Both the position numbers and the translations under genes were made by a program. A stretch of 33,110 nt of DNA from Roseospira visakhapatnamensis (GTDB taxonomy: Bacteria > Pseudomonadota > Alphaproteobacteria > Rhodospirillales > Rhodospirillaceae): assembly GCF_014197915.1 (NCBI RefSeq), contig NZ_JACIGK010000033.1, forward strand, positions 1 to 33,110. Direction: 5' to 3'. The notes beneath the pieces were generated by a model that ran no database searches, was not told the DNA's origin, and saw only the letters and a list, made by a program, of their open reading frames with translations. Positions 6,949 through 14,751 of this stretch are shown in pieces. How positions within the stretch are numbered: position 1 is the first letter of the stretch; each line of letters opens with the position of its first letter.

Positions 6949-7914
6949 TCAGTCGGGGGGAACAGCACCGCGCTGGGCCGTGATCGGGCCGTATTCCGCG
7001 ATCTGGCGATGCAGGTCGAACTTGAAGATGTGGTCCTTGATCTCGCGCGTCCGCTCCAGGTCGCAGGTGGCGGTGATGACCTCGTCCGCGACGGTCGAGG
7101 CCATGGCGACGATCTCCCCCGTGGGCGCAATGATGCAACTCTGCCCCAGCAGGTCGCAGCCTTCCTCGCGGCCGGCCTTGGCGGTGGCGACCACCCACAT
7201 GCCGTTCTGATAGGCGCCCGCCTGCATGCACAAATGATTGTGGAAGCCTTGCAGGTGATCGTGTTCCGGAACGGGCGGATAGTGGATCGGCGTGTTGTAG
7301 CCGAGTAAGGCCATCTCCACCCCCTTCAGCCCCAGCACGCGGAACGTTTCCGGCCAGCGCCGGTCGTTGCACAGGGCCATGCCCATCACACCGCCGAAGG
7401 CCCGCCAGGCGCCGAAGCCCAGGTTGCCGGGTTCGAAGTAGCGCTTCTCCAGGTGCTGGAATGCCCGCCAGGGCTCATGCTCGACATGTCCCGGCAGGTG
7501 AATCTTGCGGTAGGTGCCGACCAACCGGCCCGACGGATCCACCAGGATCGCGGTGTTGAAGCGGTGCCGTGCGCCGTCCGGAGCGGTCACCAGTTCCGCA
7601 TAGCCCAGGTAGAAGCCAACACCCAGGTCCGACGCCGCGTCGAACAGGGGGCGAGTCTCGGGGCCGGGCATCTCGGCCTCGAAAAAGGCATCAAGGTCGG
7701 CGGGGTCCTCGATGTACCAGCGCGGGAAGAACGTGGTCAGTGCCAGTTCCGGAAAGACCACCAGGGTCGCGCCGCGTCCAGCGGCCTCGCGCAGCAGGGC
7801 GACCAGCCGGGCGACCGTGGCCGCGCGGCTGTCGGTTCGGGCGATGGGTCCCAACTGTGCCGCAGCCACGGTCAGCGGGCGGCGCACGCCCGGGGTAGGA
7901 GCGGAAGCGATCAT
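6949..7914 (-). CDS. N-carbamoyl-D-amino-acid hydrolase (nitrilase superfamily)
   Basis: This 321-residue cytoplasmic amidase is predicted to hydrolyse N-carbamoyl-D-amino acids to the D-amino acid, CO2 and ammonia. The nitrilase Glu-Lys-Cys triad is visible as E56 (VVFPELALTTFFPRWY), K137 (TYRKIHLPGH) and C182 (MALCNDRRWPE). The motifs FFPRWY, FQHLEKRYFEPG, YNTPIHYPPVPEHDH and APTGEIVA are those of characterised D-carbamoylases, and the length is near the expected 304. The start ATG 7914 overlaps the upstream gene's stop as ATGA, so it is the last gene of the minus-strand operon. The D specificity is taken from family similarity, and the natural substrate here is unknown. Confidence 0.88.
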   Translation of the reverse strand: MIASAPTPGVRRPLTVAAAQLGPIARTDSRAATVARLVALLREAAGRGATLVVFPELALTTFFPRWYIEDPADLDAFFEAEMPGPETRPLFDAASDLGVGFYLGYAELVTAPDGARHRFNTAILVDPSGRLVGTYRKIHLPGHVEHEPWRAFQHLEKRYFEPGNLGFGAWRAFGGVMGMALCNDRRWPETFRVLGLKGVEMALLGYNTPIHYPPVPEHDHLQGFHNHLCMQAGAYQNGMWVVATAKAGREEGCDLLGQSCIIAPTGEIVAMASTVADEVITATCDLERTREIKDHIFKFDLHRQIAEYGPITAQRGAVPPD

Positions 7915-9161
7915 GGGCGGTCCTGTGCGACGGGCATGGCGAGGTCGACCAGCAGGTCGAGCAGAACCGCCGCCCCGGCCTGAAGGTGGACGTCGTCCGT
8001 GTGTTCGGTGACGTTGTGGCTGATGCCCCCGGCGGAGGGCACGAAGATCATCCCGGTCGGGCAGACCCGGGCCATCATCTGGGCGTCGTGGCCAGCACCC
8101 GACGGCATCCGGCGTACGGACAGGCCGCGGGCCCGTGCCGCCGCCTCCACACGATCCACCATGGCGGGATCGAAGGCCACCGGCTCGAACCGCGCCAGGG
8201 AGCGGCGGGTGACCGAGCAACTCTCGGCGGCAGCCAGCCGGTCGATTTCGGCGAAGGCAGCCCGCTCGGTCTCCTGAAGCAGGCCCTCATCGGTGTTGCG
8301 CAGATCAAGGGTGAACCGTGCCCTGCCGGGGACCACGTTGATGAGGTTGGGAGTCAGGGCCAGCGATCCGACCGTGGCGACCTGATCGCCGCCCATGCGG
8401 CGGGCGAGATCGCGCATAAAGGCCGCCGTCGCCGTAGCGACGTAGCCGGCGTCGCGGCGCAGGCGCATGGGTGTGGTGCCGGCGTGGTTGGAGGTGCCTT
8501 CGACCGTCACCTCGGTCCACGAGATCCCCTGCACGCCCTCGACCGCGCCGATGGCAATGGCCTGTTCTTCCAGCACCGGCCCCTGTTCGATATGCAACTC
8601 CACAAAGGCATGGACGGCGGGGGCCGCCACTGGCGCCGGCCCAGCATAGCCGGTGGCGGCAAGGGCGTCGCCGACGGTCTGACCGTCCATTCCCTCGGTC
8701 GCCAGCGCCTCGGCCAGCGCCAGCCCCCCCACGTAGACGAGGCTGCCCATCATGTCCGGCGCAAAGCGGGCGCCCTCCTCGTTGGTGAACACGCCCACGG
8801 CCAGCGGCCGCCGGGTGGTCACGCCGGCGTCATTGAGCGCGGCGACCACCTCCAGCCCGGCGAGGACGCCCAAGGTGCCGTCGTAAAGGCCGCCGGTGCG
8901 CACGGTGTCGATATGCGAGCCGGTCATCACGGGCGGACCGTCCTCCAGTCCCGACCGCACGCCGATGATGTTGCCGATGGCGTCGATGGAAACATGCAGG
9001 CCAAGCTCGCGCATCCAGCCCGCCACCAGGTCGCGCCCCGCCTTGTCCTCGGGCGTCAAGGCGAGGCGGCACACGCCGCCGCCCTCCAAGGCACCCACCC
9101 GCCCCAGGGCGTCCAGGCGGGCGCGCAGGCGGGACCAGTTCAAACGGACCCCGGCCGTCAT
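7911..9161 (-). CDS. M20 Zn amidase, N-carbamoyl-L-amino-acid hydrolase type
   Basis: This 416-residue binuclear-metal amidase belongs to the hydantoinase/carbamoylase group of peptidase family M20. Candidate metal ligands are H83 (GSHIDTV), D94 (GGLYDGTLG), E128/E129 (FTNEEGARF), H190 (VELHIEQGP) and H382 (GGISHNVTEHT). The dimerisation domain carries SNHAGTTPM (225-232), and PSGAGHDAQMM marks the substrate-binding end. The start ATG 9161 overlaps the stop of the lyase gene (ATGA). The TNEEGARFAPDMMGS region resembles L-carbamoylase and beta-ureidopropionase. The related allantoate amidohydrolase is an alternative worth considering, because the neighbouring urease operon holds the next two allantoate-pathway enzymes and no other candidate for that step is present. 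Confidence 0.85.
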   Translation of the reverse strand: MTAGVRLNWSRLRARLDALGRVGALEGGGVCRLALTPEDKAGRDLVAGWMRELGLHVSIDAIGNIIGVRSGLEDGPPVMTGSHIDTVRTGGLYDGTLGVLAGLEVVAALNDAGVTTRRPLAVGVFTNEEGARFAPDMMGSLVYVGGLALAEALATEGMDGQTVGDALAATGYAGPAPVAAPAVHAFVELHIEQGPVLEEQAIAIGAVEGVQGISWTEVTVEGTSNHAGTTPMRLRRDAGYVATATAAFMRDLARRMGGDQVATVGSLALTPNLINVVPGRARFTLDLRNTDEGLLQETERAAFAEIDRLAAAESCSVTRRSLARFEPVAFDPAMVDRVEAAARARGLSVRRMPSGAGHDAQMMARVCPTGMIFVPSAGGISHNVTEHTDDVHLQAGAAVLLDLLVDLAMPVAQDRP

Positions 9162-10411
9162 GACGCTGTCCCCTCGATGGTTTTCGCAGGACGGCCAACC
9201 AACTCGGCATAGAGCGCAGGGTCGGTCGCGCCCTCGGTGGAGAACACCAGCACGCGGCTGTCCGCGTCCAGGCCAAGGGCGGCCTTCAGGGCCGGGTCGG
9301 CCATCGCCAGCAGACAGCCGGCCAGTCCGGCGGTCGCGCTCTCGCCCGCCACCAGCGGTGGGTCGTGCCGGCCGGAGGCGAGCAGCCGCATGACCTCGAC
9401 CGCGGCCGCGTCCGGCACGGTCAGACCATCGTGAAGGCCGGCGTCCAGCATCTCCCAGGCCAGGAGCGAGACCTCGCCGCAGGCCAGCCCGGCCATCAGG
9501 GTGTCGAGATCGCCATGCACCGCCACCGGATGGCCGGCGCGCAGACTCTCGACGATGCAGGCGGCCCGGTCCGGCTCCACCGCGACCACGCGCGGGCGGT
9601 CGACGCCCCAGGCTTCCCACGTCTGGGCCACCACCGCGGCGGCCAGTCCGCCGACGCCACCCTGGATGAACACGTGCGTCGGCGGGGCGTCGATCTGATG
9701 AACCGCCTCGTCCACCATGACCGTGTAACCCTGCATGACGTCGCGGGGGATCTCCATGTAGCCGGGGTACGAGGTGTCGGAGACCACCACCCAGCCATTG
9801 GCGGCGGCGTCCTCGGCTGCCTTGCGCACCGAGTCGTCGTAGGTGCCAGGGACGCGCCGGACCTCGGCCCCATAGTGGGCGATGGCGTCGCACCGGGCCT
9901 GGCTGACGGTTGCGTGAACGTAGATCACACAGCGGCAGCCGTAGCGGCCCGCGCCCCAGGCGACTGAGCGTCCATGGTTGCCATCGGTGGCGCAGCAGAC
10001 GGTCAGGCCGGCCACCTGCGCCCGCCAGCGGCCGGCGATCAGGTCAGCGGCCGTCACGGGTGCGGTGACACCTTTCTCGGCCAGATGCCGGCGCATCATC
10101 TGCAGCACGGCATAGGCGCCGCCCAGGGCCTTGAAGCTGCCCAGGCCGAAGCGGGATGCTTCGTCCTTGACGAACACCGCCCCCAGGCCGGCGGCGCCGG
10201 CCAACCCGTCCAGGCGGCGCAGCGGGGTCTCCGCGTATCCAGGCCAAGACTCGATTTCCGCGCGGGCGGCGGCCAACCCCTCCGGGCTCAGCACGGTGTA
10301 TTCGCGGGGGCCCATGGGACGTCCCCGGGCAACGCGGGGGTTGGCGACATGCTCGACGGCATGCGTGGCCAGAAGGGGAGGCAAGTCTACGGACACGAGG
10401 GGAGCTTTCAC
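9158..10411 (-). CDS. dpaL: Diaminopropionate ammonia-lyase (PLP enzyme)
   Basis: This fold-type II PLP enzyme (family length about 400) converts 2,3-diaminopropionate to pyruvate and two ammonia. The PLP lysine is in RFGLGSFKALGGAYAV, preceded by VFVKDEAS. Other family marks are CATDGNHGRSVAWGAG, QGGVGGLAA and IMAGLACGE-like TLMAGLACGEVSLLAWE. The start is uncertain. GTG 10411 gives 417 residues. ATG 10489, which overlaps the dctP stop as TGATG, would give 443 residues with a non-conserved leader, and its codons look non-coding. The stop overlaps the amidase start (ATGA). Characterised DAPALs accept both D- and L-diaminopropionate, which fits their pairing here with one D-type and one L-type carbamoylase. 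Confidence 0.88.
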   Translation of the reverse strand: MKAPLVSVDLPPLLATHAVEHVANPRVARGRPMGPREYTVLSPEGLAAARAEIESWPGYAETPLRRLDGLAGAAGLGAVFVKDEASRFGLGSFKALGGAYAVLQMMRRHLAEKGVTAPVTAADLIAGRWRAQVAGLTVCCATDGNHGRSVAWGAGRYGCRCVIYVHATVSQARCDAIAHYGAEVRRVPGTYDDSVRKAAEDAAANGWVVVSDTSYPGYMEIPRDVMQGYTVMVDEAVHQIDAPPTHVFIQGGVGGLAAAVVAQTWEAWGVDRPRVVAVEPDRAACIVESLRAGHPVAVHGDLDTLMAGLACGEVSLLAWEMLDAGLHDGLTVPDAAAVEVMRLLASGRHDPPLVAGESATAGLAGCLLAMADPALKAALGLDADSRVLVFSTEGATDPALYAELVGRPAKTIEGTAS

Positions 10412-10488
10412 TTGGAAATACCGAACAGTCGTACAACACGAACCGGAACGGCCACCATCACAGGCGGCCGCCCCGGCGCGTCGGGACA

Positions 10489-11559
10489 TCAGTCCGCCAG
10501 GCCGAGTTCGGTCCTCGCGGTTTCGATTTCGGCCAGCATGGCCTCCAGCATGGCAACGCCGGCCTCGCCGTACTGCTCCTCGATCAGGGCACGCACGGCT
10601 GGTTGGGCGGCGGCGGCGAACTTGGCCTGCTCCTCGGGCGAAACGGCGTTGACCTCCATGTTCGAGGCCAGCTTGGGCAGGCCACGCTCCGACGCCTCGA
10701 TCACGCGCGACACGCCACGTCCGGCTTCGACCGAAACCTCCGCGGCCCAGTCGACGATGTCCTGGTGACGCTCGCTCAGGTCCGCGTAGAACGCGCCGTT
10801 CATCAGCCAGAGATAGGGCGTGATGACGTGATTGGTGATCGACAGGTACTGCTGTACCTCGTCGAAGTTGGCGAAGGCGATGACCGGGATCGGGTTCATC
10901 TGACCGTCGGCGACCCCGGTCTGGAGAGCGGTGTAGACCTCGGCCCACGGCAGCGGAGTGGGCTGGGCGCCCAGCGAATCCACCATGGCCTGGTGGGTCG
11001 GCAGGGTCATGGTGCGGATGCGCAGCCCGTCCATGTCGGCGACGGTCTCGATCGGCCGCTTGGAGTTGGTGAAGGCGAAGAAGCCGCCGCTGTCCAGCAG
11101 GCCGAGCACCTTGGTGCCGGTGGCCTCCTCCAGGTCGGCGGCGAAGGTCTGGCCGAACTCGCTGGACAGGTCCATGACGCGGTTCGACACGGCGATGTTC
11201 GGGAAGGCGAAGGGAATGTCGAAGACACCGACCAGCGGGTAGTGCTGCGCGACACCGCCGGCGGAGGAGATGGTGGCCTGGACGATCCCGTCACGCACCT
11301 GCTGAATGACCTCGTTGTCCTTGCCAAGCTGGCCGTTGGGATAGACCTCGACGGCGATCTCGCCGCCCGAGGCGGTCTCGACCAGCGACTTGAAGGTGGC
11401 CGCCATGGCGCCGGAGTGGCTCTCGAACGGATCGGCGGGGTTCAGGTGAGCCAGCCGGATGGTGACGTCGGCGGCCCAGGCCGGGCCGACGGCGGCGACG
11501 GCGGCCAGCAGGCTGGCGGCGGTCAGGGTCTTGAGGGAGACGGAGCGTGTCATGGTCAT
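10489..11559 (-). CDS. TRAP transporter solute-binding protein DctP
   Basis: This 356-residue periplasmic receptor of a tripartite ATP-independent transporter has a signal peptide (MTMTRSVSLKTLTA... to AWA, cleavage before ADVTIRLAHLN). The family core DMDGLRIRTMTLPTH contains the conserved arginine that normally contacts a carboxylate of the ligand. LPWAEVYTALQTGVADGQMNP follows. The start ATG 11559 lies 5 bases after AAGGAG. A second ATG six bases on is possible. The carboxylate-binding arginine suggests an organic or amino acid anion. The genes downstream suggest a carbamoylated amino acid. Confidence 0.92.
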   Translation of the reverse strand: MTMTRSVSLKTLTAASLLAAVAAVGPAWAADVTIRLAHLNPADPFESHSGAMAATFKSLVETASGGEIAVEVYPNGQLGKDNEVIQQVRDGIVQATISSAGGVAQHYPLVGVFDIPFAFPNIAVSNRVMDLSSEFGQTFAADLEEATGTKVLGLLDSGGFFAFTNSKRPIETVADMDGLRIRTMTLPTHQAMVDSLGAQPTPLPWAEVYTALQTGVADGQMNPIPVIAFANFDEVQQYLSITNHVITPYLWLMNGAFYADLSERHQDIVDWAAEVSVEAGRGVSRVIEASERGLPKLASNMEVNAVSPEEQAKFAAAAQPAVRALIEEQYGEAGVAMLEAMLAEIETARTELGLAD

Positions 11560-11617
11560 CGGAACTCCTTGGTCCAGGCAGAGGGGATGAGTCCGGGTGC
11601 GCGGCGGGACGGGGCAC

Positions 11618-11641
11618 GCGTGGGACACGGGGCACCCACGC
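11618..11641. repeat. Intercistronic hairpin between dctM and dctP
   Basis: GCGTGGG (11618-11624) pairs perfectly with CCCACGC (11635-11641) across a 10-base loop, within the 93-base gap between dctM and dctP. Such a structure could protect or separate the dctP message. The effect is inferred. Confidence 0.45.
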
Positions 11642-11652
11642 TCGCGGGGCTC

Positions 11653-12933
11653 CTACAGTCCGAACAGGTGTGGCACGAACAGGGTCAGGTCGGGCCAGAA
11701 GGCCACCAGAAGCAGGACAGCGACCTCGGCCAGCAGGAATGGCCAGAGGGATCGGGTGATGTTCTCGATCGATTCGCGCGTGACCGATGCCAGCACGAAC
11801 AGGCAGGCGCCCACGGGCGGGGTCATCAGCGAGATGTTGAGGGCAAGGATGATCATGATGCCCGCATGGACGGGGTCCATGCCGATCTGAAGCGTCAGCG
11901 GCGCCAGAACGGGGGCCAGGATGATGAGCGTCGCGTTGATGTCCATGAACATGCCGATCACCAGCAGCAGCACCAGGATCATGGCGATGATGGCCTGCGG
12001 GTTGTCGGAGACGGACAGGAACGCCTCGGCGATGGTCTGCGGGATCTGGTTGAAGGTCATCCACCAGCCCAGGATCGACGCGGCGGCGATGATGAGGAAG
12101 ATCACTCCGGTGATCCGCACCGTGCGCAGCATCATCTCGTAGAGGTCGGTCCAGTTCAGGGCGCGATAAATGACGCCCCCCACGAACAGCGCGTAGGCCA
12201 CGGCGATGGAGGCGGCCTCGGTCGGCGTGGCGATGCCGCCCAGGATCGATCCGAGAATGAAAACCGGCAGGACCAGCGCCAGCAGGCTGCCCCGGAAGGC
12301 CTTGAGGATCAGCCACAGGGATGGCCGCGTGTCGCCCTTCGGCAGGTTCAGGCGCCGGCCCAGGGCGGCGATCACCGACATGCAGATCAGGCAGATCAGC
12401 AACCCCGGCAGGATCCCGGCGGCGAACAGGCCGGCGATCGACACCCCCATGAGCGATCCGTAGATGACGGCCAGGGTCGAGGGTGGGATGGTCGGGCCGA
12501 TGATCGACCCGGCGGCCGTGACCGCGCAGGCGAAGGGGCGAGAGTAGCCCTGCTTGACCATCGCCGGCACCAGGGTGTTGCCGAAGGCCGCCGCGTCGGC
12601 GGTCGCGGCCCCGGTGATGCCCGCGAACATGACCGAGGCGACCATGTTGGAATGCGCCATGCCGCCGCGCATCCATCCGACCAGCACGTCGGCGAAGCGC
12701 ACCAGACTGAGCGTGATGCCGCTGCGGTTCATGATCTCGCCGGCGAAGATGAAGAACGGCATCGCCAGGAAGGGGAACAGGTCCAGGCCGGCGAACATGC
12801 GGTCCGGCACCATCTGCAGGAAGTGGCCGCCGCCCATGTCGACGATCCCGACCAGACCCGCCACGCCCAGCACGAACCCGACCGGCATGCCCAGGATCAG
12901 CAACCCGAAGAAGACAATCGCGACGACCAGCAT
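11653..12933 (-). CDS. TRAP transporter large permease DctM
   Basis: This 426-residue integral membrane protein forms the sodium-coupled transport channel. About 12 hydrophobic segments can be read. Family landmarks include GLLILGMPVGFVLGVAGL at the start, FPFLAMPFFIFAGEIMNRSG, GVAGAATAD-like GITGAATADAAAFG, IIGPTIPPSTLAVIYGSLMG and the C-terminal ALNISLMTPPVGACLFV. The length is standard for DctM. It lies 11 bases downstream of dctQ and 93 bases upstream of dctP, so dctQMP form one transcript. Confidence 0.93.
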   Translation of the reverse strand: MLVVAIVFFGLLILGMPVGFVLGVAGLVGIVDMGGGHFLQMVPDRMFAGLDLFPFLAMPFFIFAGEIMNRSGITLSLVRFADVLVGWMRGGMAHSNMVASVMFAGITGAATADAAAFGNTLVPAMVKQGYSRPFACAVTAAGSIIGPTIPPSTLAVIYGSLMGVSIAGLFAAGILPGLLICLICMSVIAALGRRLNLPKGDTRPSLWLILKAFRGSLLALVLPVFILGSILGGIATPTEAASIAVAYALFVGGVIYRALNWTDLYEMMLRTVRITGVIFLIIAAASILGWWMTFNQIPQTIAEAFLSVSDNPQAIIAMILVLLLVIGMFMDINATLIILAPVLAPLTLQIGMDPVHAGIMIILALNISLMTPPVGACLFVLASVTRESIENITRSLWPFLLAEVAVLLLVAFWPDLTLFVPHLFGL

Positions 12934-12944
12934 GGCCGGGCTCC

Positions 12945-13529
12945 CTAAAGATTGGCTCGGCCGGCGGCGGCCACGCCGTCATCCGCGAACCAGTCGTGAA
13001 CCGCCACCAGGATAAGCTGGACGCAGGCCAGAAACGCCGCGAGCGGCACGCCCATGAACGGCCATGCCTTCGGGATTTCGTTGATCATCGTGTAGCGGGA
13101 GAAGCCGCGCTCCACCATGCCGATGCCATAGACCAGGATCACCGCGAAAAAGGCGAAGGCGATCAGGTCGAACGAAACCGCCAGCACCTTGCGCATCCCC
13201 TTGGGGAACCGGGAGAACACCACCATGACGCCGATGTGTTCGCGATGCGAGATGCCGCACGAGACCGCCAGAAGCGCCATCCAGATCATCAGATAGCGCG
13301 CCAGTTCCTCGGTGAAGGTCAGGTTCCAGGGCAGCACGTAGCGCACCAGCACGCCCAGCCAGACATCCAGGATCAGCAGGGCGAACAGCGCAACGCAGAC
13401 CCGCTCCACCCAGCGGTTCAGTCGGCGGCTTGCCTTGAGCGCCAACTCCCCCAGCGGGTGCCGTGGCGGTGGTGTGCCCAGTTCGGGCGCATCCGAGGCG
13501 TCGATGGCCGGCGGCATGGGCGCGTGCAT
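12945..13529 (-). CDS. TRAP transporter small permease DctQ
   Basis: This 194-residue membrane protein with four predicted segments binds DctM. After a Pro/Ala-rich cytoplasmic leader of about 40 residues come RVCVALFALLILDVWLGVLV, YLMIWMALLAVSCGISHREH (the HREHIGV-type motif common in DctQ), a third segment near VSFDLIAFAFFAVILVYGIG and a fourth near FMGVPLAAFLACVQLILVAV. It is the first gene of the minus-strand operon. Its start, ATG 13529 or possibly 13517, lies about 90 bases from the repeated RpiR-type sites. Confidence 0.9.
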   Translation of the reverse strand: MHAPMPPAIDASDAPELGTPPPRHPLGELALKASRRLNRWVERVCVALFALLILDVWLGVLVRYVLPWNLTFTEELARYLMIWMALLAVSCGISHREHIGVMVVFSRFPKGMRKVLAVSFDLIAFAFFAVILVYGIGMVERGFSRYTMINEIPKAWPFMGVPLAAFLACVQLILVAVHDWFADDGVAAAGRANL

Positions 13530-13621
13530 CCTGTGCTCGAGAACGGGCTGACACGAAAAACAGCGCGGGTCGGCAACCGGGCCCTGGTCGTGCGTGGCTC
13601 GTCCCGGCAGACAGGTGGATG

Positions 13622-13668
13622 TTGAAACTATCGAAACAAGATGTCAATATGTTTGAAACTGTAGTTTC
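13622..13668. promoter_or_regulatory. Candidate RpiR operator in the rpiR-dctQ divergent promoter
   Basis: The octamer TTGAAACT occurs at 13622-13629 and 13653-13660, 31 bases apart, which is about three helical turns. The second copy is part of a palindrome GAAACT-GT-AGTTTC (13655-13668). The first is followed by a direct GAAAC repeat (13633-13637). The block is markedly AT-richer than its surroundings and is the only intergenic region between the regulator and the operon it faces. The binding assignment is inferred from position. Confidence 0.5.
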
Positions 13669-13719
13669 GGAACGCGAGCGGAACAGCTGGCGCCAGAACC
13701 AACCAGCGAGGGTCCAGCC

Positions 13720-14610
13720 ATGACCAAGACGAGCCATCCAGCCGAGGGACCGACGCCAAAGCCCGACGCACGAGGACCGTCGATCGAGAGCCGGATCCAC
13801 GATCACTACGACTCGTTGCCCGACTCGGAACGCAAGCTGGCTGACGTCATCCTGGAGCGCGCCGCGGACCTGAGCGCCTTCAAGGCCAGCGAACTGTCGG
13901 CCTTGGCGGGGGTGTCGAAGGCGGCGGCGACCCGCCTGTTCCAGCGCCTCGGCTTCGACGGGTTCGACGAAGCGCGTCTGGCCGCGCGGGCGCGCCGCGA
14001 CTGGGGCTCGCCGCTGTACATGGGGGCGTCGGGGAGCGGCGCCGCGCTGAGCGGACCGGCAACCCTGCTGGAGGACGAGATCGACCTGCTGAGGCGGTCC
14101 GTACGGCGGCTCTCGCCGGCCATGATCGACGACGTGGCCGCCGCAATGGTAGGCGCGCGGCGCATCTGGCTGATGGGGTATCGGAACAGCCGCTTCCTGG
14201 CCGACTACCTGCGCTGGCAACTGATCCAGTTTCGCGGCGACGTTACCGTTCTGCCGGGCACTGGCGAGACCGCCGGCGAATACCTCGCGGACCTGACGGA
14301 GCGGGACATCCTGGTGGTGGTCGCCTTACGCCGGCGAGTGCACGGCCTGCTGGAGGTGATGGAGGCGGCACGCGCGGTCGGCACGCCGATCATCCTGGTC
14401 ACCGACCCGACGGCACGGCGCTTGCCGGCGCTGGCCGACTGGACCCTGACCGTGGAGACGCAAGGCCACTTCGCCTTCGATTCCTGCGGCCCCGCGCTGG
14501 CGCTCTGCCGGTTCCTGGCGGTGACCGCGCTCGGCAAGGCCGGGCGGCGGGGACGCGCCCACATGGAACGGGTCGAACGGCGGCATGAAACCCTGGATGT
14601 CTTCAATTGA
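13720..14610 (+). CDS. RpiR/MurR-family transcriptional regulator
   Basis: This 296-residue regulator has an N-terminal helix-turn-helix domain (residues ~22-95; SERKLADVILERAADLSAFK, then ASELSALAGVSKAAATRLFQ) and a C-terminal SIS domain (residues ~125-270; MVGARRIWLMGYRNSRFLAD, DILVVVALRRR, VGTPIILVTDP). SIS domains usually bind phosphosugars, but RpiR members also control amino acid and ureide genes. It is divergent from the TRAP/carbamoylase operon and is its likely regulator. It also precedes ureD on the same strand by 137 bases, so readthrough into the urease operon is possible. The start ATG 13720 follows GCGAGGG. Confidence 0.88.
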   Translation: MTKTSHPAEGPTPKPDARGPSIESRIHDHYDSLPDSERKLADVILERAADLSAFKASELSALAGVSKAAATRLFQRLGFDGFDEARLAARARRDWGSPLYMGASGSGAALSGPATLLEDEIDLLRRSVRRLSPAMIDDVAAAMVGARRIWLMGYRNSRFLADYLRWQLIQFRGDVTVLPGTGETAGEYLADLTERDILVVVALRRRVHGLLEVMEAARAVGTPIILVTDPTARRLPALADWTLTVETQGHFAFDSCGPALALCRFLAVTALGKAGRRGRAHMERVERRHETLDVFN

Positions 14611-14705
14611 GCGTACCTGGGCCGCTTCACCACCCAAGACCCATGGCGCGGGGCTCGAACCATGCGTATCGTGGCGGGCGACCAAAGCGTGAGACCCGGC
14701 CCGGG

Positions 14706-14751
14706 AAGGAGGCGAGGCAGCATGATTCGAACCCCGGAGCGACGGCCATGA
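14706..14751 (+). CDS. Nine-codon candidate leader peptide overlapping the ureD start
   Basis: The best Shine-Dalgarno in the gap before ureD is AAGGAGG-like (14706-14712). It stands about 10 bases before ATG 14722. That ATG opens the frame MIRTPERRP and its TGA stop (14749-14751) overlaps the ureD ATG (14748-14750) as ATGA. ureD itself has only a weak site (CGGAGC). The frame cannot be ureD, as it is out of phase. Translation of this mini-frame could feed ribosomes to ureD. It could also be chance, since nine codons carry no coding statistics. Confidence 0.35.

Noticed and set aside
10412-10489. Longer diaminopropionate lyase start at ATG 10489
   Set aside because: The TGATG overlap with dctP is attractive, but the extra residues are Cys/Arg/Gly-rich, non-conserved and have non-coding codon use. 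It is kept only as an alternative.
10603-12948. 781-codon open frame on the plus strand across the TRAP genes
   Set aside because: It is antisense to dctP and dctM, low-complexity (Gly/Asp/Gln/His/Arg) and without domains, so it is a GC-bias shadow. The same holds for 2621-4363 and 16375-18165 on the minus strand.
14607-14747. 47-residue N-terminal extension of UreD
   Set aside because: The frame is open but overlaps the end of the RpiR gene and has no UreD-like sequence. ATG 14748 gives the family length.
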